DNA of 64,000 bases from Burkholderia pseudomultivorans. Lineage in GTDB: Bacteria; Pseudomonadota; Gammaproteobacteria; Burkholderiales; Burkholderiaceae. The notes below the pieces were generated by a model. That model ran no database searches. It saw nothing but the letters and a program-made list of their open reading frames with translations, and was not told where the DNA came from. Shown piece after piece: positions 44,840 through 54,004 of this stretch. The position numbers and the translations under genes are program-made. The stretch covers positions 1 through 64,000 of the forward strand of contig NZ_CABVPP010000020.1 in assembly GCF_902499075.1 (NCBI RefSeq), read 5' to 3'. The number at the start of each line of letters is the position of its first letter. Within the stretch, counting starts at the first letter, position 1.

Positions 44840-47434
44840 TCACGCGGCCTGCGACGACTCGAGGAAGTCCTGCGCGAAGCGCTGCAGCACGCCGCCCGCG
44901 TCGTAGATCGACACTTCCTCGGCCGTATCGAGCCGGCACGTGACGGGCACCTCGACGCGCTCGCCGTTGCGGCGATGAATCACGAGCGTCAGGTCGGCGC
45001 GCGGCGTGCGCTCGCCGATCACGTCGAAGGTCTCGGTGCCGTCGATGCCGAGCGTCGTCCGGTTCGTGCCGGGCTTGAACTCGAGCGGCAGCACGCCCAT
45101 CCCGATCAGGTTCGTGCGGTGGATCCGCTCGAAGCCTTCGGCGACGATCGCCTCGACGCCCGCGAGTCGCACGCCCTTGGCCGCCCAGTCCCGCGACGAG
45201 CCCTGGCCGTAGTCGGCCCCGGCGACGACGATCAGCGGCTGCTTGCGATTCATGTACGTCTCGATCGCTTCCCACATCCGCATGACCTTGCCGTCCGGCT
45301 CCACGCGCGCGAGCGAGCCCTTCTTCACCGCGCCGTCGACCACCGCCATCTCGTTGACGAGCGTCGGGTTCGCGAAGGTCGCGCGCTGCGCGGTCAGGTG
45401 GTCTCCCCGGTGCGTCGCGTACGAGTTGAAGTCTTCTTCCGGCAGGCCCATCTTCGCGAGGTATTCGCCGGCGGCGCTGTTCGCCATGATCGCGTTCGAC
45501 GGCGACAGATGGTCGGTCGTGATGTTGTCGCCGAGCACCGCGAGCGGACGCATGCCCTTCAGCGTGCGCTCGCCGGCCAGCGCGCCTTCCCAGTACGGCG
45601 GACGGCGGATATACGTGCTCTGCGGCCGCCAGTCGTAGAGCGGCGCCGCGCGCTCGCCCGCATCGGCCACGCGCGCGAACATCGGCTCGTAGACGGTGCG
45701 GAACTGCTCGGGCTTCACGCTCGACGCGACGATCGCATCGATTTCCTCGTCGGTCGGCCAGATGTCCTTCAGCGTGACGGGCTTGCCGTCCCGGTCGTGG
45801 CCGAGCACGTCCTTCTCGATGTCGAAGCGGATCGTGCCGGCAATCGCATAAGCGACGACGAGCGGCGGCGACGCGAGGAACGCCTGCTTCGCATACGGAT
45901 GGATGCGGCCGTCGAAGTTGCGGTTGCCGGACAGCACGGCCGTCGCATACAGGTCGCGATCGACGATCTCCTGCTGGATCTTCGGATCGAGCGCGCCCGA
46001 CATCCCGTTGCAGGTCGTGCACGCGAACGCGACGATGCCGAAGCCGAGCTTTTCGAGTTCGGGCAGCAGGTTCGCTTCCTTCAGGTACAGCTCGACCGCC
46101 TTCGAGCCCGGCGCGAGCGAGCTCTTCACCCACGGCTTGCGCACGAGGCCGCGCGCGTTCGCGTTGCGCGCGAGCAGGCCGGCCGCGATCACGTTGCGCG
46201 GGTTGCTGGTGTTCGTGCAGCTCGTGATCGCCGCGATGATCACCGCGCCGTCGGGCATCTCGCCCGCCTTTTCTTCCCACTGGCCGGCGATCCCGCGCGC
46301 GGCGAGATCGGACGTCGGCAACCGCTTGTGCGGATTCGACGGGCCGGCCATGTTGCGCACCACGCTCGACAGGTCGAACGTCAGCGTGCGCTCGTATTGC
46401 GCGTCATCCAGCGTGTCGGCCCACAGGCCGGCCGCCTTCGCGTAGGTCTCGACGAGCTTCACCTGTTCGTCGCTGCGGCCCGTCAGGCGCAGGTAGTCGG
46501 TGGTCTGGCCGTCGATGAAGAACATCGCGGCGGTCGCGCCGTATTCGGGCGCCATGTTCGAGATCGTCGCGCGATCGCCGAGCGTCAGGCTCGCCGCGCC
46601 TTCGCCGCGGAATTCCAGATACGCGCCGACCACCTTTTCCTTGCGCAGGAACTCGGTCAGCGCGAGCACGATGTCGGTCGCGGTGATGCCGGGCTGGCGC
46701 TTGCCGGTCAGCTCGACGCCGACGATGTCCGGCAGCCGCATCCACGACGCGCGGCCGAGCATCACGTTCTCCGCCTCCAGCCCGCCGACGCCGATCGCGA
46801 TCACGCCGAGCGCATCGACGTGCGGCGTGTGGCTGTCGGTGCCGACGCAGGTGTCCGGATACGCGACGCCGTCCTGCACCTGGATCACCGGCGACATCTT
46901 CTCCAGGTTGATCTGGTGCATGATGCCGTTGCCCGGCGGGATCACGTCGACGTTCTCGAACGACTGCTTGGTCCACTCGATGAAGTGGAAGCGATCCTCG
47001 TTGCGGCGATCCTCGATCGCGCGGTTCTTCGCGAACGCGTCCGGATCGAAGCCGCCGCATTCGACCGCCAGCGAGTGGTCGACGATCAGTTGCACCGGCA
47101 CGACCGGGTTCACCTTGGCCGGGTCGCCGCCGCGCTCGGCGATCGCATCGCGCAGCCCGGCGAGGTCGACGAGCGCGGTCTGGCCGAGGATGTCGTGACA
47201 TACCACGCGCGCCGGGAACCACGGAAAGTCGCGCTCGCGCTTGCGCTCGATGATCTGCTTCAGCGAATCGGCAAGGATCGCCGGATCGCAGCGGCGCACG
47301 AGGTTCTCGGCGAGCACGCGCGACGTGTACGGCAGCGTGTCGTAGGCGCCGGGCGCGATCGCCTCGACCGCGGCGCGCGTGTCGAAGTAGTCCAGCGACG
47401 TGCCGGGCAGGGGTTTGCGGTAGGCGGTATTCAT
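44840..47434 (-). CDS. acnD: Fe/S-dependent 2-methylisocitrate dehydratase AcnD
   Basis: 864 residues from MNTAYRKPLPGTSLDYFDTR; an ATG directly before it is an alternative. Aconitase-type layout with the three [4Fe-4S] Cys: SCTNTSNP (first) and ACTTCNGMSG (other two). Also VGTDSHTPHVDALG and GADYGQGSSRDWAA for substrate phosphate and carboxylate binding. With PrpF it converts 2-methylcitrate to 2-methylisocitrate. Third enzyme gene of the operon; prpC lies 81 bases upstream. Confidence 0.96.
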   Translation of the reverse strand: MNTAYRKPLPGTSLDYFDTRAAVEAIAPGAYDTLPYTSRVLAENLVRRCDPAILADSLKQIIERKRERDFPWFPARVVCHDILGQTALVDLAGLRDAIAERGGDPAKVNPVVPVQLIVDHSLAVECGGFDPDAFAKNRAIEDRRNEDRFHFIEWTKQSFENVDVIPPGNGIMHQINLEKMSPVIQVQDGVAYPDTCVGTDSHTPHVDALGVIAIGVGGLEAENVMLGRASWMRLPDIVGVELTGKRQPGITATDIVLALTEFLRKEKVVGAYLEFRGEGAASLTLGDRATISNMAPEYGATAAMFFIDGQTTDYLRLTGRSDEQVKLVETYAKAAGLWADTLDDAQYERTLTFDLSSVVRNMAGPSNPHKRLPTSDLAARGIAGQWEEKAGEMPDGAVIIAAITSCTNTSNPRNVIAAGLLARNANARGLVRKPWVKSSLAPGSKAVELYLKEANLLPELEKLGFGIVAFACTTCNGMSGALDPKIQQEIVDRDLYATAVLSGNRNFDGRIHPYAKQAFLASPPLVVAYAIAGTIRFDIEKDVLGHDRDGKPVTLKDIWPTDEEIDAIVASSVKPEQFRTVYEPMFARVADAGERAAPLYDWRPQSTYIRRPPYWEGALAGERTLKGMRPLAVLGDNITTDHLSPSNAIMANSAAGEYLAKMGLPEEDFNSYATHRGDHLTAQRATFANPTLVNEMAVVDGAVKKGSLARVEPDGKVMRMWEAIETYMNRKQPLIVVAGADYGQGSSRDWAAKGVRLAGVEAIVAEGFERIHRTNLIGMGVLPLEFKPGTNRTTLGIDGTETFDVIGERTPRADLTLVIHRRNGERVEVPVTCRLDTAEEVSIYDAGGVLQRFAQDFLESSQAA

Positions 47435-47515
47435 CATGTGGGGGGAAATCGAAGTATGGCGTGCGGCGCACACCGGCCGCCCGCGGAACGGACGCCGGTG
47501 CGCGCGGCTGGCGTA

Positions 47516-48688
47516 TCAGCGCTTCTCGATCGGCACGAACTGCAGATCGTCCGGGCCCGTGTAGTTCGCGCTCGGGCGGATGATCTTGTTGTCGACGCGC
47601 TGCTCGATGATGTGCGCGGCCCAGCCGGACGTGCGCGAGATCACGAACAGCGGCGTGAACATCGCGGTCGGCACGCCCATCATGTGGTACGACACCGCGC
47701 TGAACCAGTCGAGGTTCGGGAACATCTTCTTCGCGTCCCACATCACCGATTCGAGGCGCTCGGCGATGTCGTACAGCTTCAGGTCGCCCGCTTCCTTCGA
47801 CAGCTTGTGCGCGACGCCCTTGATCACCTTGTTGCGCGGATCGGAGATCGTGTAGACCGGGTGACCGAAGCCGATCACGACTTCCTTGTTCTCGACACGG
47901 CGGCGGATGTCGGCTTCCGCTTCGTCCGGCGAGCGGTAGCGGCTCTGGATCTCGTACGCGACCTCGTTCGCGCCGCCGTGCTTCGGCCCGCGCAGCGCGC
48001 CGATCGCGCCGGTGATCGCCGAGTAGATGTCCGAGCCCGTGCCTGCGATCACGCGGCCCGTGAACGTCGATGCGTTGAACTCGTGCTCCGCGTACAGGAT
48101 CAGCGACGTGTGCATCGCGTCGACCCACGACTTCGACGGCGTCTTGCCGTGCAGCAGGTGCAGGAAGTGACCGCCGATCGAGTCGTCGTCGGTTTCCGTT
48201 TCGATGCGCTTGCCGTTATGCGAGAAGTGATACCAGTACAGCAGCATCGAGCCGAGCGACGCCATCAGGCGGTCGGCGATGTCGCGCGCGCCCGGCAGGT
48301 TGTGGTCGTCCTTCTCCGGCAGCACGGTGCCGAGCACCGACACACCGGTGCGCATCACGTCCATCGGGTGCGCGGACGCCGGGATCTGCTCGAGCGCGGC
48401 CTTCAGCGCGCTCGGCAGGCCGCGCAGGCCGCGCAGCTTCGCCTTGTACGCGGCCAGCTCGGTCAGGTTCGGCAGCGTCTCGTGGACGAGCAGGTGCGCG
48501 ATTTCCTCGAACTCGCACGATTCGGCGACGTCGAGAATGTCGTAGCCGCGATAGTGCAGGTCGTTGCCGGTCTTGCCGACCGTGCAGAGCGCCGTGTTGC
48601 CGGCCGTCACGCCCGACAGCGCCACCGACTTCTTCGGCTTGAATGCGCCTGCGGCGGCCGGTGCTGCTGCGTCTTTCGTCTCGCTCAT
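47516..48688 (-). CDS. prpC: 2-methylcitrate synthase PrpC
   Basis: 390 residues. Citrate synthase fold: [20 protein letters not shown], then the catalytic His of [12 protein letters not shown] and [13 protein letters not shown], with a C-terminal Asp region ([13 protein letters not shown]). Joins propionyl-CoA and oxaloacetate to 2-methylcitrate. 52 bases after prpB and in the same transcript. Confidence 0.95.
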   Translation of the reverse strand: MSETKDAAAPAAAGAFKPKKSVALSGVTAGNTALCTVGKTGNDLHYRGYDILDVAESCEFEEIAHLLVHETLPNLTELAAYKAKLRGLRGLPSALKAALEQIPASAHPMDVMRTGVSVLGTVLPEKDDHNLPGARDIADRLMASLGSMLLYWYHFSHNGKRIETETDDDSIGGHFLHLLHGKTPSKSWVDAMHTSLILYAEHEFNASTFTGRVIAGTGSDIYSAITGAIGALRGPKHGGANEVAYEIQSRYRSPDEAEADIRRRVENKEVVIGFGHPVYTISDPRNKVIKGVAHKLSKEAGDLKLYDIAERLESVMWDAKKMFPNLDWFSAVSYHMMGVPTAMFTPLFVISRTSGWAAHIIEQRVDNKIIRPSANYTGPDDLQFVPIEKR

Positions 48689-48740
48689 GTTTCGGTTCTC
48701 CAGATGCGGGGATGCGGATTCGTATGTCGGGGCGCGCGGC

Positions 48741-49634
48741 TTACTTCTTGCCCTGCGCGAACAGCTCGTCGAGCTTGCGCTCGTATTCGTGGTAGCCGAG
48801 GAAGTCGTACAGCTCGGCGCGGGTCTGCATCGTCGGCACGGCCGCCTTCTGCGTACCGTCGCGGCGCACCGTCTCGTAGAAATTCAGCGCGGCCTTGTTC
48901 ATCGCGCGATATGCGCCGCAGCAGTACAGCGCGATGTCGACGTTCGCCTCGCGCAGCTCGTCGAGCGTGAACATCGGCGTCGAACCGAACTCGGTCAGGT
49001 TCGCGAGAATCGGCACCTTCACGGCCGCCTTGAAGCGGCGGTAGTCGTCGAGCGTCTTCATCGCTTCCGGGAAGATCATGTCCGCGCCCGCCTCGACATA
49101 GGCCACCGCGCGCTCGATCGCCGCGTCGATCCCTTCGGCCGCGGCCGCGTCGGTGCGCGCCATGATCACGAACTGGTCGTCGGTGCGCGCGTCGACCGCA
49201 GCCTTCACGCGATCGACCATTTCCTCGGTCGGCACGACTTCCTTGCCCGGACGATGGCCGCAGCGCTTCTGGCCGACCTGGTCCTCCATGTGCACGGCGG
49301 CGACGCCGGCCTTGATGAACGAGCGGACCGTGCGCGCGATGTTGAACGCGCCGCCCCAGCCGGTATCGATGTCGACCAGCAGCGGCAGGTCGGTCGCGTT
49401 GGTGATCCGGTTCGCGTCGATCAGCACGTCTTCCATCGTGCTGATGCCGAGATCGGGGATGCCGAGCGAATTCGCGGCGACGCCGCCGCCCGACAGGTAC
49501 ACGGCCTTGAAGCCGGTGGCCTGCGCCATCTTGGCCGCGTACGCGGTGATCGCGCCGACGACCTGCAGCGGCTGCTCCGCCGCGACTGCCGCGCGGAATT
49601 TCGCGCCGGCGCTCTGAAGATGCGTGTTGCTCAT
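48741..49634 (-). CDS. prpB: 2-methylisocitrate lyase PrpB
   Basis: 297 residues from [10 protein letters not shown], with AGGAGG 7 nt before the ATG. Isocitrate lyase/PEP mutase fold: signature KRCGHRPGK with the catalytic Cys, VDIDTGWGG for metal binding, and GYHEYE near the C-terminus. Splits 2-methylisocitrate into pyruvate and succinate. First gene of the operon, transcribed from the sigma-54 promoter at 49665-49680. Confidence 0.97.
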   Translation of the reverse strand: MSNTHLQSAGAKFRAAVAAEQPLQVVGAITAYAAKMAQATGFKAVYLSGGGVAANSLGIPDLGISTMEDVLIDANRITNATDLPLLVDIDTGWGGAFNIARTVRSFIKAGVAAVHMEDQVGQKRCGHRPGKEVVPTEEMVDRVKAAVDARTDDQFVIMARTDAAAAEGIDAAIERAVAYVEAGADMIFPEAMKTLDDYRRFKAAVKVPILANLTEFGSTPMFTLDELREANVDIALYCCGAYRAMNKAALNFYETVRRDGTQKAAVPTMQTRAELYDFLGYHEYERKLDELFAQGKK

Positions 49635-49664
49635 GAACGGCCTCCTGAAGGAATGCCTTTTAAC

Positions 49665-49680
49665 AGCAAGGACCGGGCCA
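49665..49680 (-). promoter_or_regulatory. Sigma-54 promoter of the prp operon
   Basis: On the minus strand TGGCCCGGTCCTTGCT: GG and GC separated by exactly 10 bases, the -24/-12 spacing. About 30 bases upstream of the prpB start. Activator PrpR is divergent. Confidence 0.85.
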
Positions 49681-49746
49681 GCTTGCATCGCGCGGCTAAC
49701 CCGCTGATTTTTAAGCAAACGGCCGATGCGCGATCGTGCCCGCTTG

Positions 49747-49781
49747 TTTCAAATTGGAAATTTCGTGTTCCAAAAATGAAA
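49747..49781. promoter_or_regulatory. Nested inverted repeat, probable PrpR enhancer site
   Basis: Inner TTGGAA / TTCCAA (49754-49759 and 49768-49773) inside outer TTTCA / TGAAA arms (49747 and 49777). It lies 67 bases upstream of the -24 element and 22 bases before prpR, so it may serve both operon activation and prpR autoregulation. The TTTCA/TGAAA arms resemble PrpR sites of enteric bacteria. Confidence 0.65.
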
Positions 49782-49803
49782 TGCGGCGCGCATAATCGGC
49801 TGC

Positions 49804-51804
49804 ATGGACCTCTCCTCGATCAAGCCCGTCGGCGCCGCCGACCGCACGGTGCGTCCGCGCATCTGGGCGATGGGCATCAGCCGCCTGCGCGACCTGTTTC
49901 GCGAGATCGCCGGCGAATTCGACGAACGCGCCGACGTGCGCATCGTGTCGCGCGCGTATGAGGATGCGCTGAGCGCGATTGCCGAGGCCGGCGCGACGCG
50001 CCCCGACGTGATCGTCGCGGCCGGCTCGAACGGCGGCTTCCTGAAGACGCGCGCGCAGGTGCCGGTCGTGGTCGTGTCGCCGACCGGCTTCGACGTGATG
50101 CAGGCGCTCGCGCGCGCGCGGCGCGACGCGACGCGGATCGCGCTCGTCAGCGCCGGCGAAACGCCGCCCGAAGTGCGCCGCTTCGTCGCCGCGTACGGCC
50201 TCGACGTGCAGTTTGCGTCATATCAGTCCGCGCAGGAAGCGGAAGCGTGCGTGCACGACCTGCGCGACCGCGGCATCGAGACGATCGTCGGCCCCGGCCT
50301 CGTCACCGATCTCGCGGCCAGCGCCGGGATGGGCGCGGTGTTCCTGTATTCGCACACGTCGGTGCGCAAGGCCGTCGATACCGCGCTCGAGGTCGCGTAC
50401 GCGACGCATGCCGAGGCGTTCCGCCGCCAGCGGCTCGACAACCTGCTCCAGCATCTGCGCGACGGCGTGGTCGCGCTCGACGCGCAGGGCCGCGTCGAGG
50501 CGATCAACGAACGCCTCGCGTCGGCGCTCGGCGTCGAGCCCGCGGCGGCCGTCGGCCGCGCGCTGGTCGACCTGCGGCCCGAGCTGCGCACGCTGCGCGG
50601 CGAGGACGGCGATGCGCTCGCGACCGTGCGCGGGATCCGCTACGTCGTGCATCGCGGGCCGCTCGTCGATCGCGGCGTCACGTCGGGCAGCGTGCTGACG
50701 TTCCAGGAATCGCGCGCGGTCGAACGGCTCGACCGTGCGCTGCGTTCGCAGCCGGGCACGCAGCAGTTCGCCGCGCGCTATGCGCTCGACGACGTGGTCG
50801 GCGCGTCCGCGCCGATGACGCGCGTGCGCGACCTCGTGCGCCGCTACGCGAAATCGGATGCGACCGTGCTGGTGCTCGGCGAAAGCGGCACCGGCAAGGA
50901 AATGATCGCGCAGAGCCTGCACGGGCTGTCCGCGCGGCGCGGCTATCCGTTCGTCGCGGTCAATTGCGGCGCGTTTCCGGAAGCGCTGCTCGAGAGCGAA
51001 CTGTTCGGCTACGAAGAAGGCGCGTTCACCGGTGCGCGGCGCGGCGGCAAGACCGGCCTGTTCGAGGCCGCGCACCGCGGCACGCTGTTTCTCGACGAGA
51101 TCGGCGAGATGCCGCCGTCGCTGCAGAGCCGGCTGCTGCGCGTGCTGCAGGAGCGCGAGGTGATCCGCCTCGGCTCGACCGAGCCGATCCGCATCGACGT
51201 GCGCGTGATCGCCGCGACGCACCATCCGCTGCTCGCGGCCGTCGAGGCCGGCACGTTCCGCGCCGATCTCTATTACCGGCTCAACATCCTGAACATCGGC
51301 CTGCCGCCGCTGCGCGAACGCGCGGCCGATCTCCCCGCGCTCGCGGCCACGCTGCTCGTGCAGGCCGCGCGGCGCGAGCCGCGTCTGGCGGAGCGTCTGC
51401 GCGACACCGACGACGCCGCGCGCGTGCTTGGCGCGACGCAGGCGACGCTCGCGCGCTACCGGTGGCCCGGCAACGTGCGGGAACTGCAGAACGTGATCGA
51501 GCGGATTGCGGTGGAACTGGCCGAGGAAGCCGACGAAAGCGATCCGGCCGCCGCGTGCGCCGCGCTCGCGCCCGACGCGCTGCAGACGATCGCGCCCGAG
51601 CTGTTCGCGCTGCCGGCCGACGCCGCCGACGCCGCCGACGCCGCCGAAGCCGACGATGCGCAGACGCTGCACGCGCGCCGGCGCCGCGCGGAGGCCGACG
51701 AGATCCGCGCGGTGCTCGACGCGTGCGGCGGCGACCGCGACCGCGCGTGCGCGATGCTCGGCATCAGCAAGACGACGCTGTGGCGGAAGCTGTCGGCGAA
51801 ATAG
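49804..51804 (+). CDS. prpR: Propionate catabolism sigma-54 activator PrpR
   Basis: 666 residues. N-terminal PrpR domain (about 1-200; VIVAAGSNGGFLKTRAQVPVVV), which senses 2-methylcitrate in known PrpR proteins, then a PAS domain (about 215-320). AAA+ domain with GESGTGKE (359-366) and GAFTGA (406-411), the loop that contacts sigma-54. A Fis-type helix-turn-helix ends the protein (DRACAMLGISKTTLWRKL). The linker before it holds an ADAADAADAAEADD run. Divergent from prpBC-acnD-prpF. Confidence 0.96.
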   Translation: MDLSSIKPVGAADRTVRPRIWAMGISRLRDLFREIAGEFDERADVRIVSRAYEDALSAIAEAGATRPDVIVAAGSNGGFLKTRAQVPVVVVSPTGFDVMQALARARRDATRIALVSAGETPPEVRRFVAAYGLDVQFASYQSAQEAEACVHDLRDRGIETIVGPGLVTDLAASAGMGAVFLYSHTSVRKAVDTALEVAYATHAEAFRRQRLDNLLQHLRDGVVALDAQGRVEAINERLASALGVEPAAAVGRALVDLRPELRTLRGEDGDALATVRGIRYVVHRGPLVDRGVTSGSVLTFQESRAVERLDRALRSQPGTQQFAARYALDDVVGASAPMTRVRDLVRRYAKSDATVLVLGESGTGKEMIAQSLHGLSARRGYPFVAVNCGAFPEALLESELFGYEEGAFTGARRGGKTGLFEAAHRGTLFLDEIGEMPPSLQSRLLRVLQEREVIRLGSTEPIRIDVRVIAATHHPLLAAVEAGTFRADLYYRLNILNIGLPPLRERAADLPALAATLLVQAARREPRLAERLRDTDDAARVLGATQATLARYRWPGNVRELQNVIERIAVELAEEADESDPAAACAALAPDALQTIAPELFALPADAADAADAAEADDAQTLHARRRRAEADEIRAVLDACGGDRDRACAMLGISKTTLWRKLSAK

Positions 51805-51808
51805 CGTC

Positions 51809-51839
51809 GACGCGCGCGGAAGCTTCGCGCAGGCGCGTC
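51809..51839. terminator. Hairpin between prpR and the CGNR gene
   Basis: GACGCGC / GCGCGTC with an internal GCGGAAGCTTCGC stem. It lies between two convergent genes and overlaps the last codon of the CGNR gene. Weak terminator evidence (no T-run). Confidence 0.4.
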
Positions 51840-52461
51840 AGTCCGCCTTGTGATAGTGGCGATAGGCCTTCGCGCGATTGCCGCACGACGACATCGAGCA
51901 CCAGCGACGGCTGCCGTTCTTGCTGTCGTCGATGAACAGCCACTGGCACGCGTCGTTCGCGCAGCGCTTGACCTTCGCGAGCCGCGCGCCGCCGAGCAGG
52001 TCGGTCGCCGACCACAGCACCGGGCTCAGCAGCCCGGCAAGCGTCGCGTTGCGCGCGTCGATCCGCCACGCATAGCCGCCGTCGACCCGCGCCAGCGCGA
52101 CGCGCGGCGACGCTTCCCCGAGAAATCCGCCGAGCAGCGCGAGATCGTCGGGATGCGGCTCGCGCTGCTCCGCCTGCGCGTGAAACAGCCGATACAGCGC
52201 CTCGCGCAATGCGAGCGCGCGCGCCAGCAGCACCGACCCGAGTTCTTCATCCGCGCTGCGCGCGCGGCACGCTTCGGCCAGCCACGCCGGCACGCCGGCG
52301 CGCTCGCGGCACCAGGCCAGCAGGTCGTCGACCGATCCGAACGTTTCCGTCGGCGTGGCGGTGCCTCGCCAGTACAGCGTGTTCGCGAAATCGATGCTCA
52401 GGGTTTCGGGCGGCGTCGGAATCAGGCTGTCCGGCGCCGCCCCGGCGCGGGTTTCGTTCAT
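51838..52461 (-). CDS. CGNR zinc-finger domain protein (putative transcriptional regulator)
   Basis: 207 residues from MNETRAGAAP. The N-terminal domain ends in the N-terminal DUF1470-type pattern (LSIDFANTLYWRG). The C-terminus has AKVKRCANDACQWLFIDDSKNGSRRWCSMSSCGNRAKAYR in short runs: Cys-x4-Cys and Cys-x4-Cys-Gly-Asn-Arg form the CGNR zinc finger. Proteins of this type are thought to bind DNA. It is divergent from the VOC gene, and two related inverted repeats overlap the VOC promoter, which fits a repressor role. An in-frame ATG 12 codons upstream lies within operator 1. Confidence 0.87.
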   Translation of the reverse strand: MNETRAGAAPDSLIPTPPETLSIDFANTLYWRGTATPTETFGSVDDLLAWCRERAGVPAWLAEACRARSADEELGSVLLARALALREALYRLFHAQAEQREPHPDDLALLGGFLGEASPRVALARVDGGYAWRIDARNATLAGLLSPVLWSATDLLGGARLAKVKRCANDACQWLFIDDSKNGSRRWCSMSSCGNRAKAYRHYHKAD

Positions 52462-52476
52462 GTCGGGGATCGTACT

Positions 52477-52492
52477 AACCACCATGCAGGTT
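52477..52492. promoter_or_regulatory. CGNR operator candidate 1
   Basis: AACCACCATGCAGGTT; inverted AACC/GGTT. It touches the -35 element TTGACA (52491) of the VOC promoter. Confidence 0.6.
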
Positions 52493-52519
52493 GACAAGCG
52501 CCGGATCGCTTTCTAGCAT
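52491..52519 (+). promoter_or_regulatory. Sigma-70 promoter of the VOC gene
   Basis: -35 TTGACA at 52491-52496, -10 TAGCAT at 52514-52519, 17-bp spacer. The best sigma-70 match seen in this part of the window. Operators 1 and 2 flank it. Confidence 0.75.
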
Positions 52520-52535
52520 AACCAGCATGGTGGTT
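52520..52535. promoter_or_regulatory. CGNR operator candidate 2
   Basis: AACCAGCATGGTGGTT, right after the -10 and over the likely start of transcription. It is nearly the reverse complement of operator 1 and its centre is 43 bases from it (about four helical turns). Confidence 0.6.
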
Positions 52536-52585
52536 AAAAACAGTTTGCCGCACCGACGTTCCCCTTCAGTCCAAGGAGCCAGCAG

Positions 52586-52969
52586 ATGATCGATCACCTT
52601 TCCTTCGGCGTCGCGCATATCGGGCGCAGCCGCGCGTTCTACGACAGCACGCTCGGCGCGCTCGGCTACAAGCGGCTGTACAGCGACGACAGATCCCTCG
52701 GCTACGGCACCGAAGAACCGTCGCTGTGGCTCACGCAGGTGGCGCGGCCGGTCGTCGCCGATGCCGAATCGGGGCTGCACGTCTCGTTCAAGGCCAGTTC
52801 GCCGGTCGAAGTCGATGCGTTCTACCGGGCCGCGCTCGAGCACGGCGGGCAGGACAACGGCGGGCCCGGCAAACGCGAGCACTACGGCCCCGGCTATTAC
52901 GCGGCATTCGTCGTCGATCCCGACGGGTATCGGCTGGAAGCGCACTGCGAACTCGACAACCTCGTGTGA
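52586..52969 (+). CDS. VOC family (glyoxalase/dioxygenase-like) protein
   Basis: 127 residues, one VOC domain of two beta-alpha-beta-beta-beta units. Conserved His (HLSFGV at residue 4), then a Glu/His set in LHVSFKA and YYAAFVVDPDGYRLEAHCE, typical of metal sites of glyoxalase-like proteins. AAGGAG is 9 nt upstream. The likely target of the divergent CGNR regulator. Exact reaction unknown. Confidence 0.88.
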   Translation: MIDHLSFGVAHIGRSRAFYDSTLGALGYKRLYSDDRSLGYGTEEPSLWLTQVARPVVADAESGLHVSFKASSPVEVDAFYRAALEHGGQDNGGPGKREHYGPGYYAAFVVDPDGYRLEAHCELDNLV

Positions 52970-53035
52970 CCTGGGCGCGACCGGGCGTCGCGCGGGGTCG
53001 CGCCCGGCGGCGGCGAATCATCGGCGCACAAACTG

Positions 53036-53079
53036 CAAGAGCCCGATTCCACGTGACGCGGAATCGGGCTCTTGTCTTT
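53036..53079 (+). terminator. Rho-independent terminator after the VOC gene
   Basis: A 15-bp perfect stem (CAAGAGCCCGATTCC / GGAATCGGGCTCTTG) with a 9-nt loop, followed by TCTTT. It lies between convergent genes and may serve both. Confidence 0.85.
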
Positions 53080-53155
53080 CGGGTCCGCGCTGCGTGGCGG
53101 CGGGAGCACGGCGAGACCGGTTGCGCCCGCAACCGGTTGCGCGTCGCACCGGCGC

Positions 53156-54004
53156 TTACTGCGCGCCGCGCGTGTGCTGCAGTTGCTCGCCGAGGCCTTC
53201 GATGCCGAGGCGCACCGTCTGGCCGGCCTTCAGGAACACCGGCGCCGGCTTGATGCCCATCCCGACGCCCGGCGGCGTGCCGGTCGTGATTACGTCGCCC
53301 GGCTGCAGGCTCATGCAGCGCGACAGATACGCGATCAGTTGCGCGACGGTGAACACCATCGTGCGCGTGTTGCCGTTCTGATAGCGATGGCCGTCGACGT
53401 CGAGCCACAAATCGAGACGCTGCGGATCGGGCACCTCGTCGCGCGTGACGAGCCACGGGCCGATCGGGCCGAACGTGTCGAAGCCCTTGCCCTTGTCCCA
53501 CTGGCCGCCGCGCTCGATCTGCCACTCGCGTTCGGACACGTCGTTGACGACGCAGTAGCCGGCGACATAGTCGAGTGCGCGTGCCTCGTCGACGTCCTTG
53601 CACGGCGCGCCGATCACGACGCCGAGCTCGACTTCCCAGTCCGTCTTGACCGATCCCTTCGGGATGTCGATGCCGTCGTTCGGGCCGCAGATCGAACTCG
53701 TCCATTTGCCGAACACGACCGGCTCCTTCGGCACCGGCATGCCGGCTTCGGCCGCGTGATCGGCATAGTTCAGACCGATGCCGATAAATTTGCCGACGCG
53801 CCCGACGCATGCGCCGATACGCGGCTCGCCCGGCACCAGCGGCAGCGTCGCCGGATCGATCGCGCGCAGCCGCGCAAGACCCTCGTCCGACAATACGTCG
53901 CCGGCCAGATCCGGCACCTGTGCGGACAAGTCGCGAATCCGTCCGTCCGCGTCGAGAATGCCGGGCTTTTCCTGGCCGGGCGGGCCATAGCGAAGCAGTT
54001 TCAT
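53156..54004 (-). CDS. Fumarylacetoacetate hydrolase (FAH) family protein
   Basis: 282 residues from MKLLRYGPPGQEKPG. C-terminal FAH domain: FIGIGLNYADHAAEAG, the metal-binding Glu-x-Glu of DWEVELGVVIG and Asp/Lys downstream, DVSEREWQ and TTGTPPGVGMG. Similar to ureidoglycolate lyase and 2-keto-3-deoxy-sugar hydratases or 5-oxopent-3-ene-dioate isomerase; exact reaction cannot be given. Divergent from the IclR gene 648 bases away, which may control it. Confidence 0.88.
   Translation of the reverse strand: MKLLRYGPPGQEKPGILDADGRIRDLSAQVPDLAGDVLSDEGLARLRAIDPATLPLVPGEPRIGACVGRVGKFIGIGLNYADHAAEAGMPVPKEPVVFGKWTSSICGPNDGIDIPKGSVKTDWEVELGVVIGAPCKDVDEARALDYVAGYCVVNDVSEREWQIERGGQWDKGKGFDTFGPIGPWLVTRDEVPDPQRLDLWLDVDGHRYQNGNTRTMVFTVAQLIAYLSRCMSLQPGDVITTGTPPGVGMGIKPAPVFLKAGQTVRLGIEGLGEQLQHTRGAQ

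Noticed and set aside
44975-48970. 1331-codon frame opposite acnD and prpC
   Set aside because: Shadow frame, composition His/Arg-rich, and spans three real genes.
51616-51650. GCCGACGCC tandem repeat in prpR
   Set aside because: Encodes an Ala-Asp linker before the HTH; ordinary low complexity in high-GC genomes.
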